A stretch of 64,000 bases of DNA from Tritrichomonas musculus (lineage: Eukaryota > Parabasalia > Tritrichomonadida > Tritrichomonadidae), in NCBI GenBank assembly GCA_039105265.1, contig JAPFFF010000013.1, forward strand, positions 2,232,001 to 2,296,000, given 5' to 3'. Shown one piece after another: positions 41,088-52,020 of this stretch; the first letter of the stretch is position 1; each line of letters begins with the position of its first letter. The position numbers and the translations under genes are program-made. Below the pieces are notes generated by a model. That model had not been told where the DNA came from and did not search any database. It saw nothing but the letters and a program-made list of their open reading frames with translations.

Positions 41088-42248
41088 AAAAGAAATAAAT
41101 TGTTTCTTTAAAAAGTTCGGTTTATATCTTTTAATTTCTATTGTAACTAACAAAGATTCACTAACTATTCCATTGACTGATGCTACTTTTGATTTATTTG
41201 AAGATTTTAAGTCATTTTTGGATAAATATTAATAATTAATTATTTCAAATAAATAATTTTTATAGTTTAAACCGTTTATTTTTTTTATATTAATTTAATG
41301 TAGAGCATCTTCTTCTTTATCCGTAGAGAATCGTCATCATCATCTGTAAAGAAAGGCTCATATCGTTAATATAGTTTAATTAACTGGGGATTTTTAAGCT
41401 ATTTTACACCTTAAAAAAAATATGATAAGATAACTTTTTGAAAGAGGGGTGGGGAAATGTTTTTAGCACCAGGGTGCTCTAGGCCATTTGTCTAAAAAAT
41501 ATAAATATCATATTAAGGAAAATTTGAAAAGAGAAAATTGAGAGAAAGAATCTTTGAATACACATTCAAATTAGATAAATTTAGAATAAATCATTTTTAT
41601 CTCATAAACATAAATAAAGTTTAAATATATTTTAGATAAAATAACTATTATATATTATATTAAATTTTATGTATACATATATAAAATCCAAATCAATTAT
41701 ATCATGCGTTTTTTGTGTTAAAAATAAGTTGACCTTCCTCTACTCATAAAAAAACTAAGAGTTTAAAAAAATCCAGTGTTGGGTTTGAAATTAAAATAAT
41801 TAAGTTAACGAGAAACAATAAATTAAACATTTTATAGATTACATGACATCAAATACTATTGATGTTTGGCTGATGAACTTTTTCAAAATATTCAATGTAA
41901 AATTTTCTTGAAGTTCATTGAGCTTTGATAATGGAAAGAAAAATGAAAGAAAATAGGTAGTTATATTTTACAAATGATTAAAATGTTCGATCAAAAAAGA
42001 CAGCAAAATTGAAGTAAAATTTTAGATTAGTTTCTCTGAATTTATAAAAGTTCTTTTCAAAAATCTATTGACAAAAAACTATTTTCAATATTATAAAAAT
42101 ATCTCAAAAAGATGAATCGCTAAAAAATTGAAGTAAAATTTTATATTGATTTCTTTGAAAAAGTTGATAAGTCATTTATCTTAATTTGAAAAGAATTGAG
42201 AATAAATTTTAGCATATTGACTTCATTTCATTTCTAGAAATATTGACT

Positions 42249-42253
42249 TCATA
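42249..42253 (+). promoter_or_regulatory. Initiator-like TCATA
   Basis: TCATA fits TCA(+1)Y(T/A); A42251 as +1 gives a 9-nt 5' UTR to the ATG at 42260. Confidence 0.45.
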
Positions 42254-42259
42254 TTTAGA

Positions 42260-42595
42260 ATGCAATCTGGAGAAGAATTCAAGAGTGAAATAGACTGGAA
42301 GAACACAGAAACTTTTGTAAAACTACAAAATATATTTGGTCCAAAAGTCAATCTAAAAAAACTTCGCGATGTTGCAGTTTCACTTTGTAATAATCAAAAT
42401 TTATGCCTTTCATTAACTCGTGAAGAAAAAAGCAGAAAAGGTGAAAAATTAATTCAATGGTATGAAAAAAATTGGAATATAATTGAGCTATTTTTGAATA
42501 ATGATGGAGATATAAACGAAACTGATTTCTCATCTTTTGATTATTATGATCATCAGGAAGATATTTATGATCAATATCTGGATTATTATGATTAA
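42260..42595 (+). CDS. Small protein with acidic Tyr/Asp-rich tail, function unknown
   Basis: 111 residues. Residues 1-80 are helical and mildly basic (KLRDVAVSLC...REEKSRKGEKLIQWYEKNW), followed by an acidic, Tyr/Asp-rich tail (FDYYDHQEDIYDQYLDYYD). A basic helical core plus acidic tail resembles the layout of the 203-residue protein at 49575-50186, and both share a spaced Lys/Arg...W..I/M...FL pattern, so they could be distant members of one lineage-specific family. A transcription-related role is only a guess from that layout. The initiator-like TCATA close upstream supports it being a real gene. Confidence 0.6.
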   Translation: MQSGEEFKSEIDWKNTETFVKLQNIFGPKVNLKKLRDVAVSLCNNQNLCLSLTREEKSRKGEKLIQWYEKNWNIIELFLNNDGDINETDFSSFDYYDHQEDIYDQYLDYYD

Positions 42596-44986
42596 GATGA
42601 TAATCACTATTTCCAAAATAGTCTCCTGCTATTTTAGTGATTTGGAAGTAAAATGATCTTAATAAATCATAAAATTATTACAAAAAAGAAGATTTTTTAT
42701 TGAACTAGATTTTTGAGAGTATTAAACCAACTTTTTCAGGTGTTTCTCAATAAATTGAATACTTTCAAGAAAATGATTCTTTCAACCAATAAAAAAGGTG
42801 AATAAATAAAGCAAATAAAAGAATAATAAGTATAATGGAGCATAAGTAAATATTATGATTGCATTTGGCACGGTTTGGGCAAAAAAGCTGCCCACCCAAG
42901 CTATTTTGATAAACCAACGGGGATAAGCAAATTATTTGTCGATTTTATATTATTTTTAACTTTTCTTAAAAATATGTATATTTTAAATATGTGGTTTTGC
43001 ATAAAAATATTAAAATAAAATTAAAATTAAAATAGATATTTTGGAGTTTTTATTTTTTTATTTATTTGTTTATCTATTCAATTTTTTCAAAGATAAATTC
43101 TGTTGTTATTTACAAATTCTATTGGGCTGGATACTTTTCTATGTTTTCATTCAATTTTTCAGTTAAAAAATAAAAATACCGTCTTTTTAAAAACCTTATA
43201 CTCTTCTCAATTAACCTTAGACTCTATTGAGTACCTTCAGAAAATCTTTCAATAATTGATAATGTTGAAAATAATTATAGGAAAAAGTTCAAAAAATAAT
43301 CATACGTTAAAAAACGATAATTTTTGGTCGTTATTTATGAAAACTTTTTCATATATTTTTATTTTTGTTTTGAGAGAATTTCTGAGAGTACTCAATAAAG
43401 TTTAAGGTTAATTGAGAAGACTATATAGAATTTCAACTTACTGTATGCCCTGGGCAAAGTGGCTGGGCAGCGACGATAGCCCATTTTTTCAATCCTTTTT
43501 TATCGGGGCTGGGCTACCCCAAGGGAAGTTATATGATAAATTCAAAAGCTATTTTTAATATTTTTCTTTTAAAATCATTATCTTTTCTTTAATATATGAT
43601 ATTAATTGATTATTGTGTCTGAGAAAATAAAATAATTCAAACATCTTTTTGTATATAAATAAAATATAGTTTGGAATGGATTTTTTGCATGATATTTCAT
43701 TAATATAATCATAAAATTAGGATAATAAATTGTTATAAATATCAATATATTTAAAGATCATATATAATATAAATAAAATATTAAACAAATTAAAATAATT
43801 TTATTTTTGTTATTGAATACTTTAATAAATTAAAAAAATAAATATTTATGAATATTCTCATTTAAAGTATATATAATCATTATATTATTACATATTAAAA
43901 ATAGATGCTCATTAAAAAATATAATATATAAATATATTGTTTAAAATAATTAAGAAAAGATATAATAGTTAAAAAAGATATTTTAATTAACAGAATTCAC
44001 AAAATAAATAAAAAGAATTCCATGAACAAAGGGCACATTACCGATTTTTTTAGTTCAAATCATAATAAAATGATGAAAATGATGAATTATTAGATTCAAA
44101 TTCAACTACATTCCACAACTCGCAATCAAATTCAGAACAAATATCATCATTTTCATATTTTGGAAATATTGACATATATTCTATGCTTTTTTTCAATACC
44201 GAAAGGTTCACTCTCTAAGGACGTCCTTAAAAAGTGGCCTTTACATTGAAAAATTGATCACATCACTTCATCATAATTTTTGAAGCTCAATTGCCCAGTG
44301 GGCTGCCCATTTCTTCAATTTTTTGACCCTATGCAACCCTAGTAAATATAATTATAAAATAAAACTCATTTCTCTTTACATCATGATATTTCATTTATAA
44401 TAATTATTTTTACAGAAGAAGGAATTGTATATGAAAATTTATGCGATTAACAAGAAAACGATTAAAACGATCAGCAAATTGAAAACAGACTCAGAGACTA
44501 AAGTTCAACAATCGACATTCCTTGTTAAAATCACGATTCCAAGAACACGAAACCACAACGAAACCAATAAAACAATGACTGCCAACCTCTTTAAATAAAT
44601 GTTTTTTGTTTCTGTAAAAGAGTTTATTATTTTTAATATTAAATTAGTGCTTTCTTACTTATTAAATTAGTGCTATTTGTTTCCCTAAATGAGGGCTTTT
44701 TGTTTCTTTGAGATTTTTTTTCTAAATGAGTAAAACTCGCTTTTTGTAGACAGTAATGTTGGTAAAAAGAATAGTATAATTACAATTATTAATTTAATAG
44801 TCATTAGTTAAACATTAAAATAAAGAAAAAAAAATTGGCCTTTTGAATGCAAAATTCAATTAGAAAATATTAATTAGAATAATAATATTCATAATACTCA
44901 TTATCAATTAACAACTCTTTTTGAGAGTAAACACATAATTAAAAAAATGCTGTTTATTTATTAAAAGTTCAATAGAGTAAATAAAA
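42596..44986. repeat. Repeat-rich spacer with several transposon-like ends
   Basis: Position 42739 starts AGGTGTTTCTCAATAAATTGAATACTTTC, almost identical to the inner side of the right end of the 54758-56808 element. GC-richer patches with TGGGCAGC/GCTGCCCA motifs lie at 42866-42922, 43446-43520 and 44288-44340; the last two share a GCCCATTTYTTCAAT core and look like ends of one family. A relic starting MNKGHITDFFSS at 44022 and a frame near 44430-44600 with several TAA stops in Gln-like positions suggest decayed transposon genes. A 56-codon frame at about 44431-44598 is probably chance. Confidence 0.4.
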
Positions 44987-45172
44987 CTAAATCAAATGGT
45001 TGTCAAAAAAATAAAGATTCATAAGAGTAAGTAAATTCAGAGTAGGTGCAACTCTCTCATAAAAATTTGGGTAAACTTCAGAAAAACAATCTTTTGAAGT
45101 TACACTCTGTAATTTCATAAGAGTAAGTAAAAATTTAATAAGTTCTTTTTTTGTGTGTGGATTAATTGGCAT
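44987..45172 (-). other. Short open frame of uncertain status
   Basis: 61 codons with an ATG at 45172; contains a duplicated LLTLM(K/N)L motif, from a direct DNA repeat (CATAAGAGTAAGTAAA at 45020 and 45117). No family, no initiator. It could be a small gene or chance in repetitive DNA. Confidence 0.2.
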
Positions 45173-45195
45173 AAGTAAATAAAGATAATTATAAT

Positions 45196-45221
45196 TTTTT
45201 TTTTTTTTTTTTTTTTTTTTG
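45196..45221. repeat. Poly-T tract
   Basis: A run of about 24 T between the short 44987-45172 frame and the end of the LRR-kinase gene. Confidence 0.8.
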
Positions 45222-45255
45222 TTGTTGTTGTGAGTGTGAATTAATATGTTGAATT

Positions 45256-47496
45256 TTAAGCTGGTGTGGTCGTTGGTTTAAATTTTCTCTTTTGTTTGCT
45301 CGGATGTTCTGATGATGGCTTTTCTGTTAAAGTTTCGGTCTTTTTATGTAATGCACGGAAACGGTTTAATGTTCTGAAGCGATCAAGAACAATTTCATAG
45401 TCAACTCCTTCTGCCATCTTGAATCGGTGGGCGTACATTTCTGAAACAATATCTGCAAATGAGGGACGTTTCTTTGGTTCAAATGACATGCACTTTTTGA
45501 TCAGCGAGATCGTGAACGATGAGATTGCTGGTGATGCTTCTGGGAATTTGATCGGCTTGTTGTTCAGTTTGTCTTTCAAGTTTTGTTTTGGAAAACGACG
45601 AGTGAAAAGGACGAAAAGGAGAACGCCAAATGAGTAAACGTCCGTCTTGTTGTCGTATTCTTCTTCATTCGACATCTCCGGCGACATGTATGCGAGGGTG
45701 CCGATGCCTTTCGTCATCGATGTCATCGTGCTCTTCATCGCATCAACGTGCGCAAGTCCAAAGTCAATCAGCTGCGCCTCGAAGATGTAGTTCACCATAA
45801 CGTTCTCAAGTTTCAGGTCGCGGTGAATCATTCCGTGCTCGTGGATGTGAAGCATGCCAAATGCAATTTCAACCACAAGTTTCGCTTTCAGCGTGTTGTT
45901 CAGAATGTCGCGTTCAAGGCACTCGCGAAGGTTCATCGGGTGGAACTTCAGGAAGATCGCTATCGTAGTCTTGCTTTTGTCTTTATTGGTCGATCCTGGA
46001 GTAAACTTGCTCTTGATTTCAATTTCGTCGTCTTCTTCTTCATTTGCGTCTTTATCGTCGTCATTCAGTTTTTCTTGTGGATTCAGACCGACGCACTTGC
46101 AGATGCTTGGGTGATTCATGCCTGCAAGAACTTCGCATTCTTTGTAAATGTTTCGAACGTCATTGAATGTTGTTCGACCTTCTTCAGCTTTCAGGACTTT
46201 CTTGCAAAGTTCTTCGTCACGTCGTTCGTCAATCACTTTGTACGTAACTGATGTCGCACCTTCCCCAATCTGACAAATCACTCGTTGATGTGACTCTTCT
46301 TCTTCATCAATGAAAATGTTCTTCGCATCTCTTTCTCTTCCTAAGAATTCTTCTTCATTACCTTCTTTATCATTCGTCTCTGATTCAAGTTCTTCGTCAC
46401 CCATTTCACAATTCAAGTCGAATGGAAAAACTTGCTCGTACTTGCCAAGACGAGACTCAAGAAAACGAATTCGCTTCATGCATCTAGAAATTATGTCTGA
46501 ATATTCTTGTTCACTCTTGTTCTTGATCGATGATCTCTCAATTGAAAATTCTTCTTCTTTCTCAATTTTCGTATTCTCACTTTCTTGATAAACTTTTTGA
46601 TTGCTTGTCTCATTCTCTTCAATGAATTCAATTTTGGACTCAATTTTGGAAAATTCTTCTCCAACGAGTTCTGCTCCCCGCCTGATTTTCACTTTGGATC
46701 CTTCTGGAAGAAATGTCATTGAATCTTTATCAAATTCCAGCTTTTTTGCATTTGGAAATGAGAGAACCATGCCTTTACTGCAACAGTGGAAATTGGTGGC
46801 AGCAATCTTTACATAGTCTCCAAGAAATTCAACTGATTCAAGTTTATAATTACAGTAAATACCTCTTTCATTTACGTACTTCACTGATGGAGGAAAAACA
46901 ATCGATTTAAGAGAACCGTTGTCTGAAATTGCGTATTCACAAATAGTCTCGAGTGAAGATCCTCCTTCGAATGCCATCGTTGCTAATTTGCTGCAACAAC
47001 TAAATGCATATTTATTGATCACTTTGATGTTGGATGGAATTTTGACGTTTTCTGCATCACGCCGACAAAAAATTAGATCGTCGAAGTCTTTGACTTCACT
47101 CTTGCCAACTAAATATTTATTATCAACGTATGAAAATAGTTCGTTTTTTGGTGAAACTTCGATGTCAATTAATTCTTTAGCACAATAACACCACGTACCA
47201 CTAAGTTTCTTAAGTTTTGGTGGAAATTGAACTTTCTTGAATCGAGCATGAAGAAAGGTTGAACCTTCAAATGATTCGACTTCGGAGTCTTCTGCAAATA
47301 TAAGCGAATCACACTGGGCATCTTTAAATGCATGATCTCCAATAGATATGATCTTGTATTTTTTTTTTTCGGAAACCGCATATTGAGGAACAATCACTTT
47401 TCCTGTAACATTTGGTGATTTAACTATTTTTGCTGTAAGTTCTTTGGGATTTATTTTAACTCGAAGACGATTTTCAAGTTCAAGTTCTTCACTCAT
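45256..47496 (-). CDS. LRR_5 (BspA-like) protein kinase
   Basis: A 746-residue intact protein. Residues about 25-260 are LRR_5-type repeats (YKIISIGDHAFKDA, IKVINKYAFSCCSKL). About 285-400 is an acidic, Glu/Ser-rich linker with a short coiled-coil stretch (MKRIRFLESRLGKYE). A complete kinase domain spans about 405-690: Gly loop GEGATS near 410, Lys in CKKVL near 432, HRDLKLEN near 558, DFGLAH near 579, MSPEM near 607, DVYSFG near 620, and RPSF in the C-lobe. A basic Ser/Thr/Lys tail ends the protein. All catalytic residues are present. The acidic insert NDDDKDANEEEDDE sits in the N-lobe. There is no signal peptide or membrane helix, so the LRRs would act in the cytosol, unlike classic surface BspA proteins. 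The kinase half uses more G/C-ending codons than its neighbours. The stop overlaps a TAAA motif. Confidence 0.9.
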   Translation of the reverse strand: MSEELELENRLRVKINPKELTAKIVKSPNVTGKVIVPQYAVSEKKKYKIISIGDHAFKDAQCDSLIFAEDSEVESFEGSTFLHARFKKVQFPPKLKKLSGTWCYCAKELIDIEVSPKNELFSYVDNKYLVGKSEVKDFDDLIFCRRDAENVKIPSNIKVINKYAFSCCSKLATMAFEGGSSLETICEYAISDNGSLKSIVFPPSVKYVNERGIYCNYKLESVEFLGDYVKIAATNFHCCSKGMVLSFPNAKKLEFDKDSMTFLPEGSKVKIRRGAELVGEEFSKIESKIEFIEENETSNQKVYQESENTKIEKEEEFSIERSSIKNKSEQEYSDIISRCMKRIRFLESRLGKYEQVFPFDLNCEMGDEELESETNDKEGNEEEFLGRERDAKNIFIDEEEESHQRVICQIGEGATSVTYKVIDERRDEELCKKVLKAEEGRTTFNDVRNIYKECEVLAGMNHPSICKCVGLNPQEKLNDDDKDANEEEDDEIEIKSKFTPGSTNKDKSKTTIAIFLKFHPMNLRECLERDILNNTLKAKLVVEIAFGMLHIHEHGMIHRDLKLENVMVNYIFEAQLIDFGLAHVDAMKSTMTSMTKGIGTLAYMSPEMSNEEEYDNKTDVYSFGVLLFVLFTRRFPKQNLKDKLNNKPIKFPEASPAISSFTISLIKKCMSFEPKKRPSFADIVSEMYAHRFKMAEGVDYEIVLDRFRTLNRFRALHKKTETLTEKPSSEHPSKQKRKFKPTTTPA

Positions 47497-47553
47497 TGTT
47501 TTATATTTTCAATTTTTCAATATTATTCGTTATAAATTATTGAATTTATTTGT

Positions 47554-47562
47554 AAAAAAAAA
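47554..47562 (-). terminator. Pol III terminator of tRNA-Tyr
   Basis: Nine T on the transcript strand directly after the discriminator base of the tRNA, as expected for RNA polymerase III termination. Confidence 0.85.
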
Positions 47563-47644
47563 TCCGCGCTGCTGGAATCGAACCGGCGACATTCTGATGA
47601 CCACATTTCTACAGTCAGACGCTCTACCACTGAGCTAAGAGCGG
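47563..47644 (-). tRNA. tRNA-Tyr (GTA) with a 10-nt intron
   Basis: An 82-nt cloverleaf. The acceptor stem CCGCTCT/AGCGCGG has one mismatch (position 5-68); C1-G72 is the eukaryotic Tyr identity pair and the discriminator is A. The D arm is GCTC-AGTGGTA-GAGC. The anticodon stem TCTGA/TCAGA carries the loop CTGTAG...A, so the anticodon is GTA. A 10-nt intron (AAATGTGGTC, 47599-47608) sits after position 37, the canonical site. The T arm GCCGG-TTCGATT-CCAGC has one mismatch. A-box TAGCTCAGTGG and B-box GGTTCGATTCC are good. No CCA is encoded. Short tRNA-Tyr introns are a known trichomonad trait. Confidence 0.93.
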
Positions 47645-48170
47645 CGCTACTTAGTCAATTAATTTTTGTTATTTAAATAATTATAATTTGAAAATTAGAA
47701 AATATTCTACATTTAAAGATATGTGAGGGTAGCTCTAAATAATCAGTAATATTTAATATTTTACCTTATTATTAAATAACATTTATTATATTATTTATAT
47801 CATTTCGAATGCATATATTTAATTGCATTTAATTATAAGATAATTGAATGAAATTCAACGATATCAGTATTTATAACATTTAATATTTAGTTTTATATTT
47901 TGGCATTTAATTTTGCTGCAGAAAGAAACAATCAACTTGAAATCAAAATTAGGATGACATTGCTTTTTCTAAAAAAACATGAAAGTTCTCCCTTAATTTT
48001 TAAAAAAGAAAAATAAAATAAAAAGTCTATTTTCCTTTAATGAGCATTTAATATATGATGCATTTCACCTCCCAAAAGCACAATTTTGTACAAAAAATTG
48101 TTTTCAAAGTCTCTCAGAATTTTCTCTAATAGAACTCTGAAATTTTTATTGCTTTTTATATATATTATAT
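47645..48170. other. Intergenic, AT-rich
   Basis: Spacer upstream of the tRNA and before the surface-protein relic. No open frame or repeat is recognised. Confidence 0.5.
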
Positions 48171-48839
48171 TTGAGATCAATTAATGTAAAAAGAAGAAAT
48201 GAAAATAGAAGAAACATTCATGAGCTTGATGAAGAGTCAGTCGTTGTTCAAGTTGAAAATTCAATTAATATTAATTCTGAATCAATTGTTACTCTTTCGA
48301 ATATCTATCTCATTGGAACTTTGAATATTTATGATGATTCATTGTTGACTATGAATGAAAAATCCAATTTTTCAGAACCATCAGAGATAAATGTTATTAT
48401 TCAATGTTCTAAATCATATTCATCAAATGACAAACCAATTATTTATGTTGGATAATCATTAAACTCAAAACCTAAATCAATCATTCTTTCATCTGGTCCA
48501 AATAACGATTAAATTGATATAACAGATTTGCCAATTATTGGATCAGAAACATTTAATGGTTGCTCTAAGTGGGATGGAGTATTTAAATTCCAAGATGGCA
48601 AGAATGGTGATATTTCTATTAGTTGTAAAACTAATAATAATATCGAAACCTCTCGCATTTCAATAATACCATTTAATTATTTTCACCTAAAATTAATTTC
48701 ACAATACAAAAACATACAGAATTACACAAATTATTCCAAATTATTACATATAACCATATATAAAAAAATTATTTTATTTATCTTTATTTATATTATCTTT
48801 TTGTTACTCAAAGTTAAATATTTTCATAAAAAAACATAG
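48171..48839 (+). pseudogene. C-terminal remnant of a surface membrane protein
   Basis: A single frame runs from TTG 48171 to the TAG at 48837-48839, interrupted by two TAA codons near 48453 and 48513; the flanking sequence keeps coding character. The first part has repetitive beta-type motifs (ININSESIVTLSNIYL, GTLNIYDDSLLTM). The end has one strong transmembrane segment (IILFIFIYIIFLLL) and a short basic tail (KVKYFHKKT), the usual layout of single-pass trichomonad surface proteins. There is no ATG and no signal peptide, so the N-terminus is lost. Both stops would be Gln codons with one C-to-T change reversed. The exact family is not identified. Confidence 0.55.
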
Positions 48840-49060
48840 AATAAAGTATCTCACATTTTTCCCAAAATCATTTTTATTTTATTTTTTCAAAAAAAATATT
48901 GATGTTTGAATCATGATAAGTGTCATTCACAAAACTAAAGCCCGTGCTTCCCATTTTCTTGGAGAAATATTAATTTAATTTATCAATTTTATTATTTCTA
49001 TATATACAATTATAAATGTGATTTTATTTCATTCAATAGAATTTGAATAATATTCATTCA

Positions 49061-49118
<58 letters not shown>

Positions 49119-49574
49119 CCGATTAAAAATCAATATTAGAATATTTTATATTATTTATATAAAATATTTAATATACATATTAATTATATTTTTGAATAAT
49201 AAAAAATCGTTTGAGATATTCATAAAATATAAAATTCGATTTTATATTTTTATTGAATTGTATTGAATTTCTCTGAATTTTTGTATTATAAATAAGACAT
49301 TTTCAGGTAAAGTTTCATTCTTGTAATTATTATTATTATTTTTTTTTTTTTTATTTATCGATTTAAAGAAAAATTAAAAGTGAGTAAATTTATTTTGTTA
49401 ATTTTCAAATATATATATAAAAGATTAAATATGTTATCAAAGAAAATATTTATATATTTCCTAAGTTTGTAAAGAAAATATAAGTAAAGAGATAAATTTC
49501 ATCAAATGGTATTCACATCTGAGGAGAAGGATTCCCCAGGATACCTATTCAATGAAATTCAAATTTTCGATATT
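48840..49574. other. Intergenic with an (AT)n microsatellite
   Basis: AT-rich spacer with a 49-bp uninterrupted AT dinucleotide run at 49064-49112. No gene or RNA is recognised. Confidence 0.6.
49064..49112. repeat. (AT)n microsatellite
   Basis: About 24 perfect AT units. Confidence 0.95.
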
Positions 49575-50186
49575 TCAATTATCATTAAAATATAATGCAG
49601 TTTCATCTTCATCAAATAAATTATCTTCATCAAATAAATTATCTTCATCAAATAAATTATCTTCATCAAATAAATTATCTTCACCAATATTAAAAAATGA
49701 ATCAAAACTATCCTTTTTTTCACAAATATACAATTTATTTTCTATTTCTTGAGGGTTGTATTCCTTTGTAGTTTCCAGATAAGGCATGGTTTTTAGTAAT
49801 TCTTCCCAGTGTCTTTTGTATGAAGATTTTTTCTCCAAATTAAAGTCAAAGCTGTGCATGTTTTCCAGAAACCAGCTCATCATTTTGGGATAATTATCTG
49901 CGATGAAATTTAAAACAGTATTTTTGTTCGATTTATTTATACGAAATAAAGTGCGATTTGAACATTTGGACTCTTTGTATATTATTGGAATTGCACTTTT
50001 AACTAACAGCACCATTAATTTTGCAAGATTTTTCCTTGTAATGTGTTTTCTTGGACCTTTTAATAGTTTCTTTATCAAACGGACATAATCATAAAGATCA
50101 GTCTTTTCTTTTTCATATTCATTGAAATACGACATGAATTTTTCATTTCTCTCAGCATCTGTCATTGGAAATCTATTCCGATCCAT
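49575..50186 (-). CDS. Small basic protein with acidic tandem-repeat tail, function unknown
   Basis: 203 residues. Residues 1-150 are basic and helical (RKHITRKNLAKLMVLLVKS, NKNTVLNFIADNYPKMMSWFL). The C-terminus has five copies of the hexapeptide DNLFDE, encoded by an 18-bp tandem repeat (49606-49684), and ends ETALYFNDN. A basic folded core plus repeated acidic-hydrophobic motifs resembles a DNA-binding domain with an activation-type tail, but no known DNA-binding family is recognised. On the minus strand TCACT (50194-50198) lies about 10 nt upstream of the ATG and fits the initiator consensus, supporting a real gene. Confidence 0.6.
   Translation of the reverse strand: MDRNRFPMTDAERNEKFMSYFNEYEKEKTDLYDYVRLIKKLLKGPRKHITRKNLAKLMVLLVKSAIPIIYKESKCSNRTLFRINKSNKNTVLNFIADNYPKMMSWFLENMHSFDFNLEKKSSYKRHWEELLKTMPYLETTKEYNPQEIENKLYICEKKDSFDSFFNIGEDNLFDEDNLFDEDNLFDEDNLFDEDETALYFNDN
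49606..49684 (-). repeat. 18-bp tandem repeat encoding DNLFDE units
   Basis: Four-plus almost perfect 18-bp units in the C-terminus of the 203-residue protein. Likely length-polymorphic and always in frame. Confidence 0.9.
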
Positions 50187-50193
50187 GAATAAA

Positions 50194-50198
50194 AGTGA
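50194..50198 (-). promoter_or_regulatory. Initiator-like TCACT
   Basis: TCACT on the minus strand fits TCA(+1)Y(T/A); +1 at 50196 leaves a 10-nt 5' UTR. Confidence 0.4.
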
Positions 50199-51009
50199 AA
50201 TGAAAAAATTTTAAGCTGTTATATCTAAGAAGTTTAATCATTTAACTTTATCAGAAAGTGGATAATTTTTTGTGAACATCAGTTCACCTCATAAAACCAT
50301 TATATATGATTGAATATAGAGATTTTTCTTGCTAAACAAGTTCCTTTTTTATATGAATTATAATCGTTTCATTATTTTAAATGTAAAATTCTCGATCATA
50401 AATGGTCAATATTTTCATAATGATTTGACCAATAAAAAGTGTCACATTTTTTGAGTTTGCAAAGAGTTATTTATTATTGGTCATCTCGCCAAAATTTTGC
50501 TGTCACGAAATTGTTTTATTTAAAAATAAATGAATCTAAATCAAAATAATAATATAGTTAAACGATTCATAATGATAATAAAGCAACTTATAAAATAATT
50601 TAGCTGTCACGAAGTTGTATCTATAAATGTAAAATAAATAATAAAGTCAATATTGATAGAAAATATATTACCAATTATGGCAACTTTATCTAAGTATTAT
50701 AAATATTTATTTGTTTAATTAAATACAAGACACAATTACAAAATATTATTAGATATTTAGATAAAAAAATTGAATGGATTAAAAACACGTTGATTTAAAT
50801 CAATTCAAATCTATAACAAAATAATTGAATACAATACACAAAAAGTTATAATGACAGTTAATTTATAAATTAGTATAACTTTATATTTTTATTAGGTAGC
50901 ATATTATTTTATATTATTAATATATTAAGATACTATTATAAAATAAAATATAATATTAAAATTGCATTAACTGTCAAGCAATGAGAAAATTATTTTTAGA
51001 TTTCCATTT
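50199..51009. other. Intergenic, AT-rich
   Basis: No coding frame. GCTGTCACGAA(A/G)TTGT appears twice (50500 and 50602), a short dispersed repeat. Otherwise featureless. Confidence 0.5.
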
Positions 51010-51011
51010 TA

Positions 51012-52020
51012 AGGGTGTAGTATAAAAAATTTTTTTCCAAAGAAAATTTGAATGAAAAGTATTCAAAAAAGTATTCAATTTTTGCACACCCCATAAGTAT
51101 CTTCCCATATCAAAACTTTTCAACGCCGTTTATAATATAAGCAAAGGTACACTTTACGAATATCGTAACGATTTGCTTTTTTTATGTTTCTCTTTAGATG
51201 ATGAGAACTGATGATGCATTTTTTTTGTTTTTTTCAATTTTGATAAAAGCGCTCAAAATCTAATAAAAATAAAATATGAACTAATTATAAAAACATAAAT
51301 AGTGAGAAAATATTACTTTTTTATTTATTTATCTCTTTTATATAACGAAATGAAATTGAATAGTTTTATCAAAGAAAGTCCAATTTTTTTTTTCAAAAAG
51401 AATTCAAATTTTTTCACAAGTTTAACCATCAAATAAAAGAAATTTCTATTATTTGCGAATGAAACTAATAAATTCTATTCGAATTTAATATTATTTGAAG
51501 AGAAATATCATTAATTTATACCAATTTGTCTCATTATATGCAAACCATTTTTAATATCATTTCCTATCATCATAATATATCAATTTTTATGCCAAAATTT
51601 AATTTTTGTATAACCAAAAAGATAATTGATGAATAAAATACTATTTGAAAAAAATGTATCGAAATGATATAAAAAAAATCGTTGGAAAATTGAGAAAAAG
51701 GCGCTTTTCCATATTTAGTGTATGCGAAACAATAATATTTATAGAATCATAACAATTGAAAAGAAAGGCATTACTTGAAACATCGATAATACTAAAAAAA
51801 AAAATTATTATATATATGCTAACGATATTTTCTTTTAAAAAGTAGATTTGCCAAATTGAAAATTGAAAAAAATAATGGATAGATTTAGCTTTTATTAAAC
51901 TTTACATGTGATAAAGAATATCTTTTATTATTTTATATTTATATTATACGTGTTTAGTATAGTATAATGTTACATTTATTTTTTAATTTTATATATATTT
52001 CATTGTTTGGACTACACCCT
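51012..52020. mobile_element. 1.0-kb non-coding element with TA target duplication (Tc1/mariner-like)
   Basis: The ends AGGGTGTAGT (51012-51021) and its inverse ACTACACCCT (52011-52020) are flanked by TA on both sides; extended by AAA-type matches inside. The wider flanks also read TTAA on both sides, so a TTAA-type (piggyBac-like) duplication is an alternative. No transposase frame remains. Confidence 0.55.

Larger units (their letters stand above)
40335..42248. other. Intergenic with repeats and short coding relics
   Basis: It holds a minus-strand coding relic (40619-40801), a partial copy of the 28-kb MITE family (about 40948-41087) and, directly after that, a plus-strand open run of about 45 codons to the TAA near 41230 (FFKKFGLYLL...FLDKY), probably another gene end. 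The string CACCAGGGTGCTCTAGG near 41467 is GC-richer than its surroundings. The rest is AT-rich and featureless. Confidence 0.45.

Noticed and set aside
45419-46816. Several plus-strand frames opposite the LRR-kinase gene
   Set aside because: Antisense shadows of a well-supported gene with all kinase motifs on the minus strand.
22364-48515. Stop-codon reassignment (TAA/TAG as Gln) as the main explanation of broken frames
   Set aside because: Intact genes here end in TAA or TAG at natural C-termini, and the same relics also carry frameshifts and one TGA, so decay is the simpler reading.
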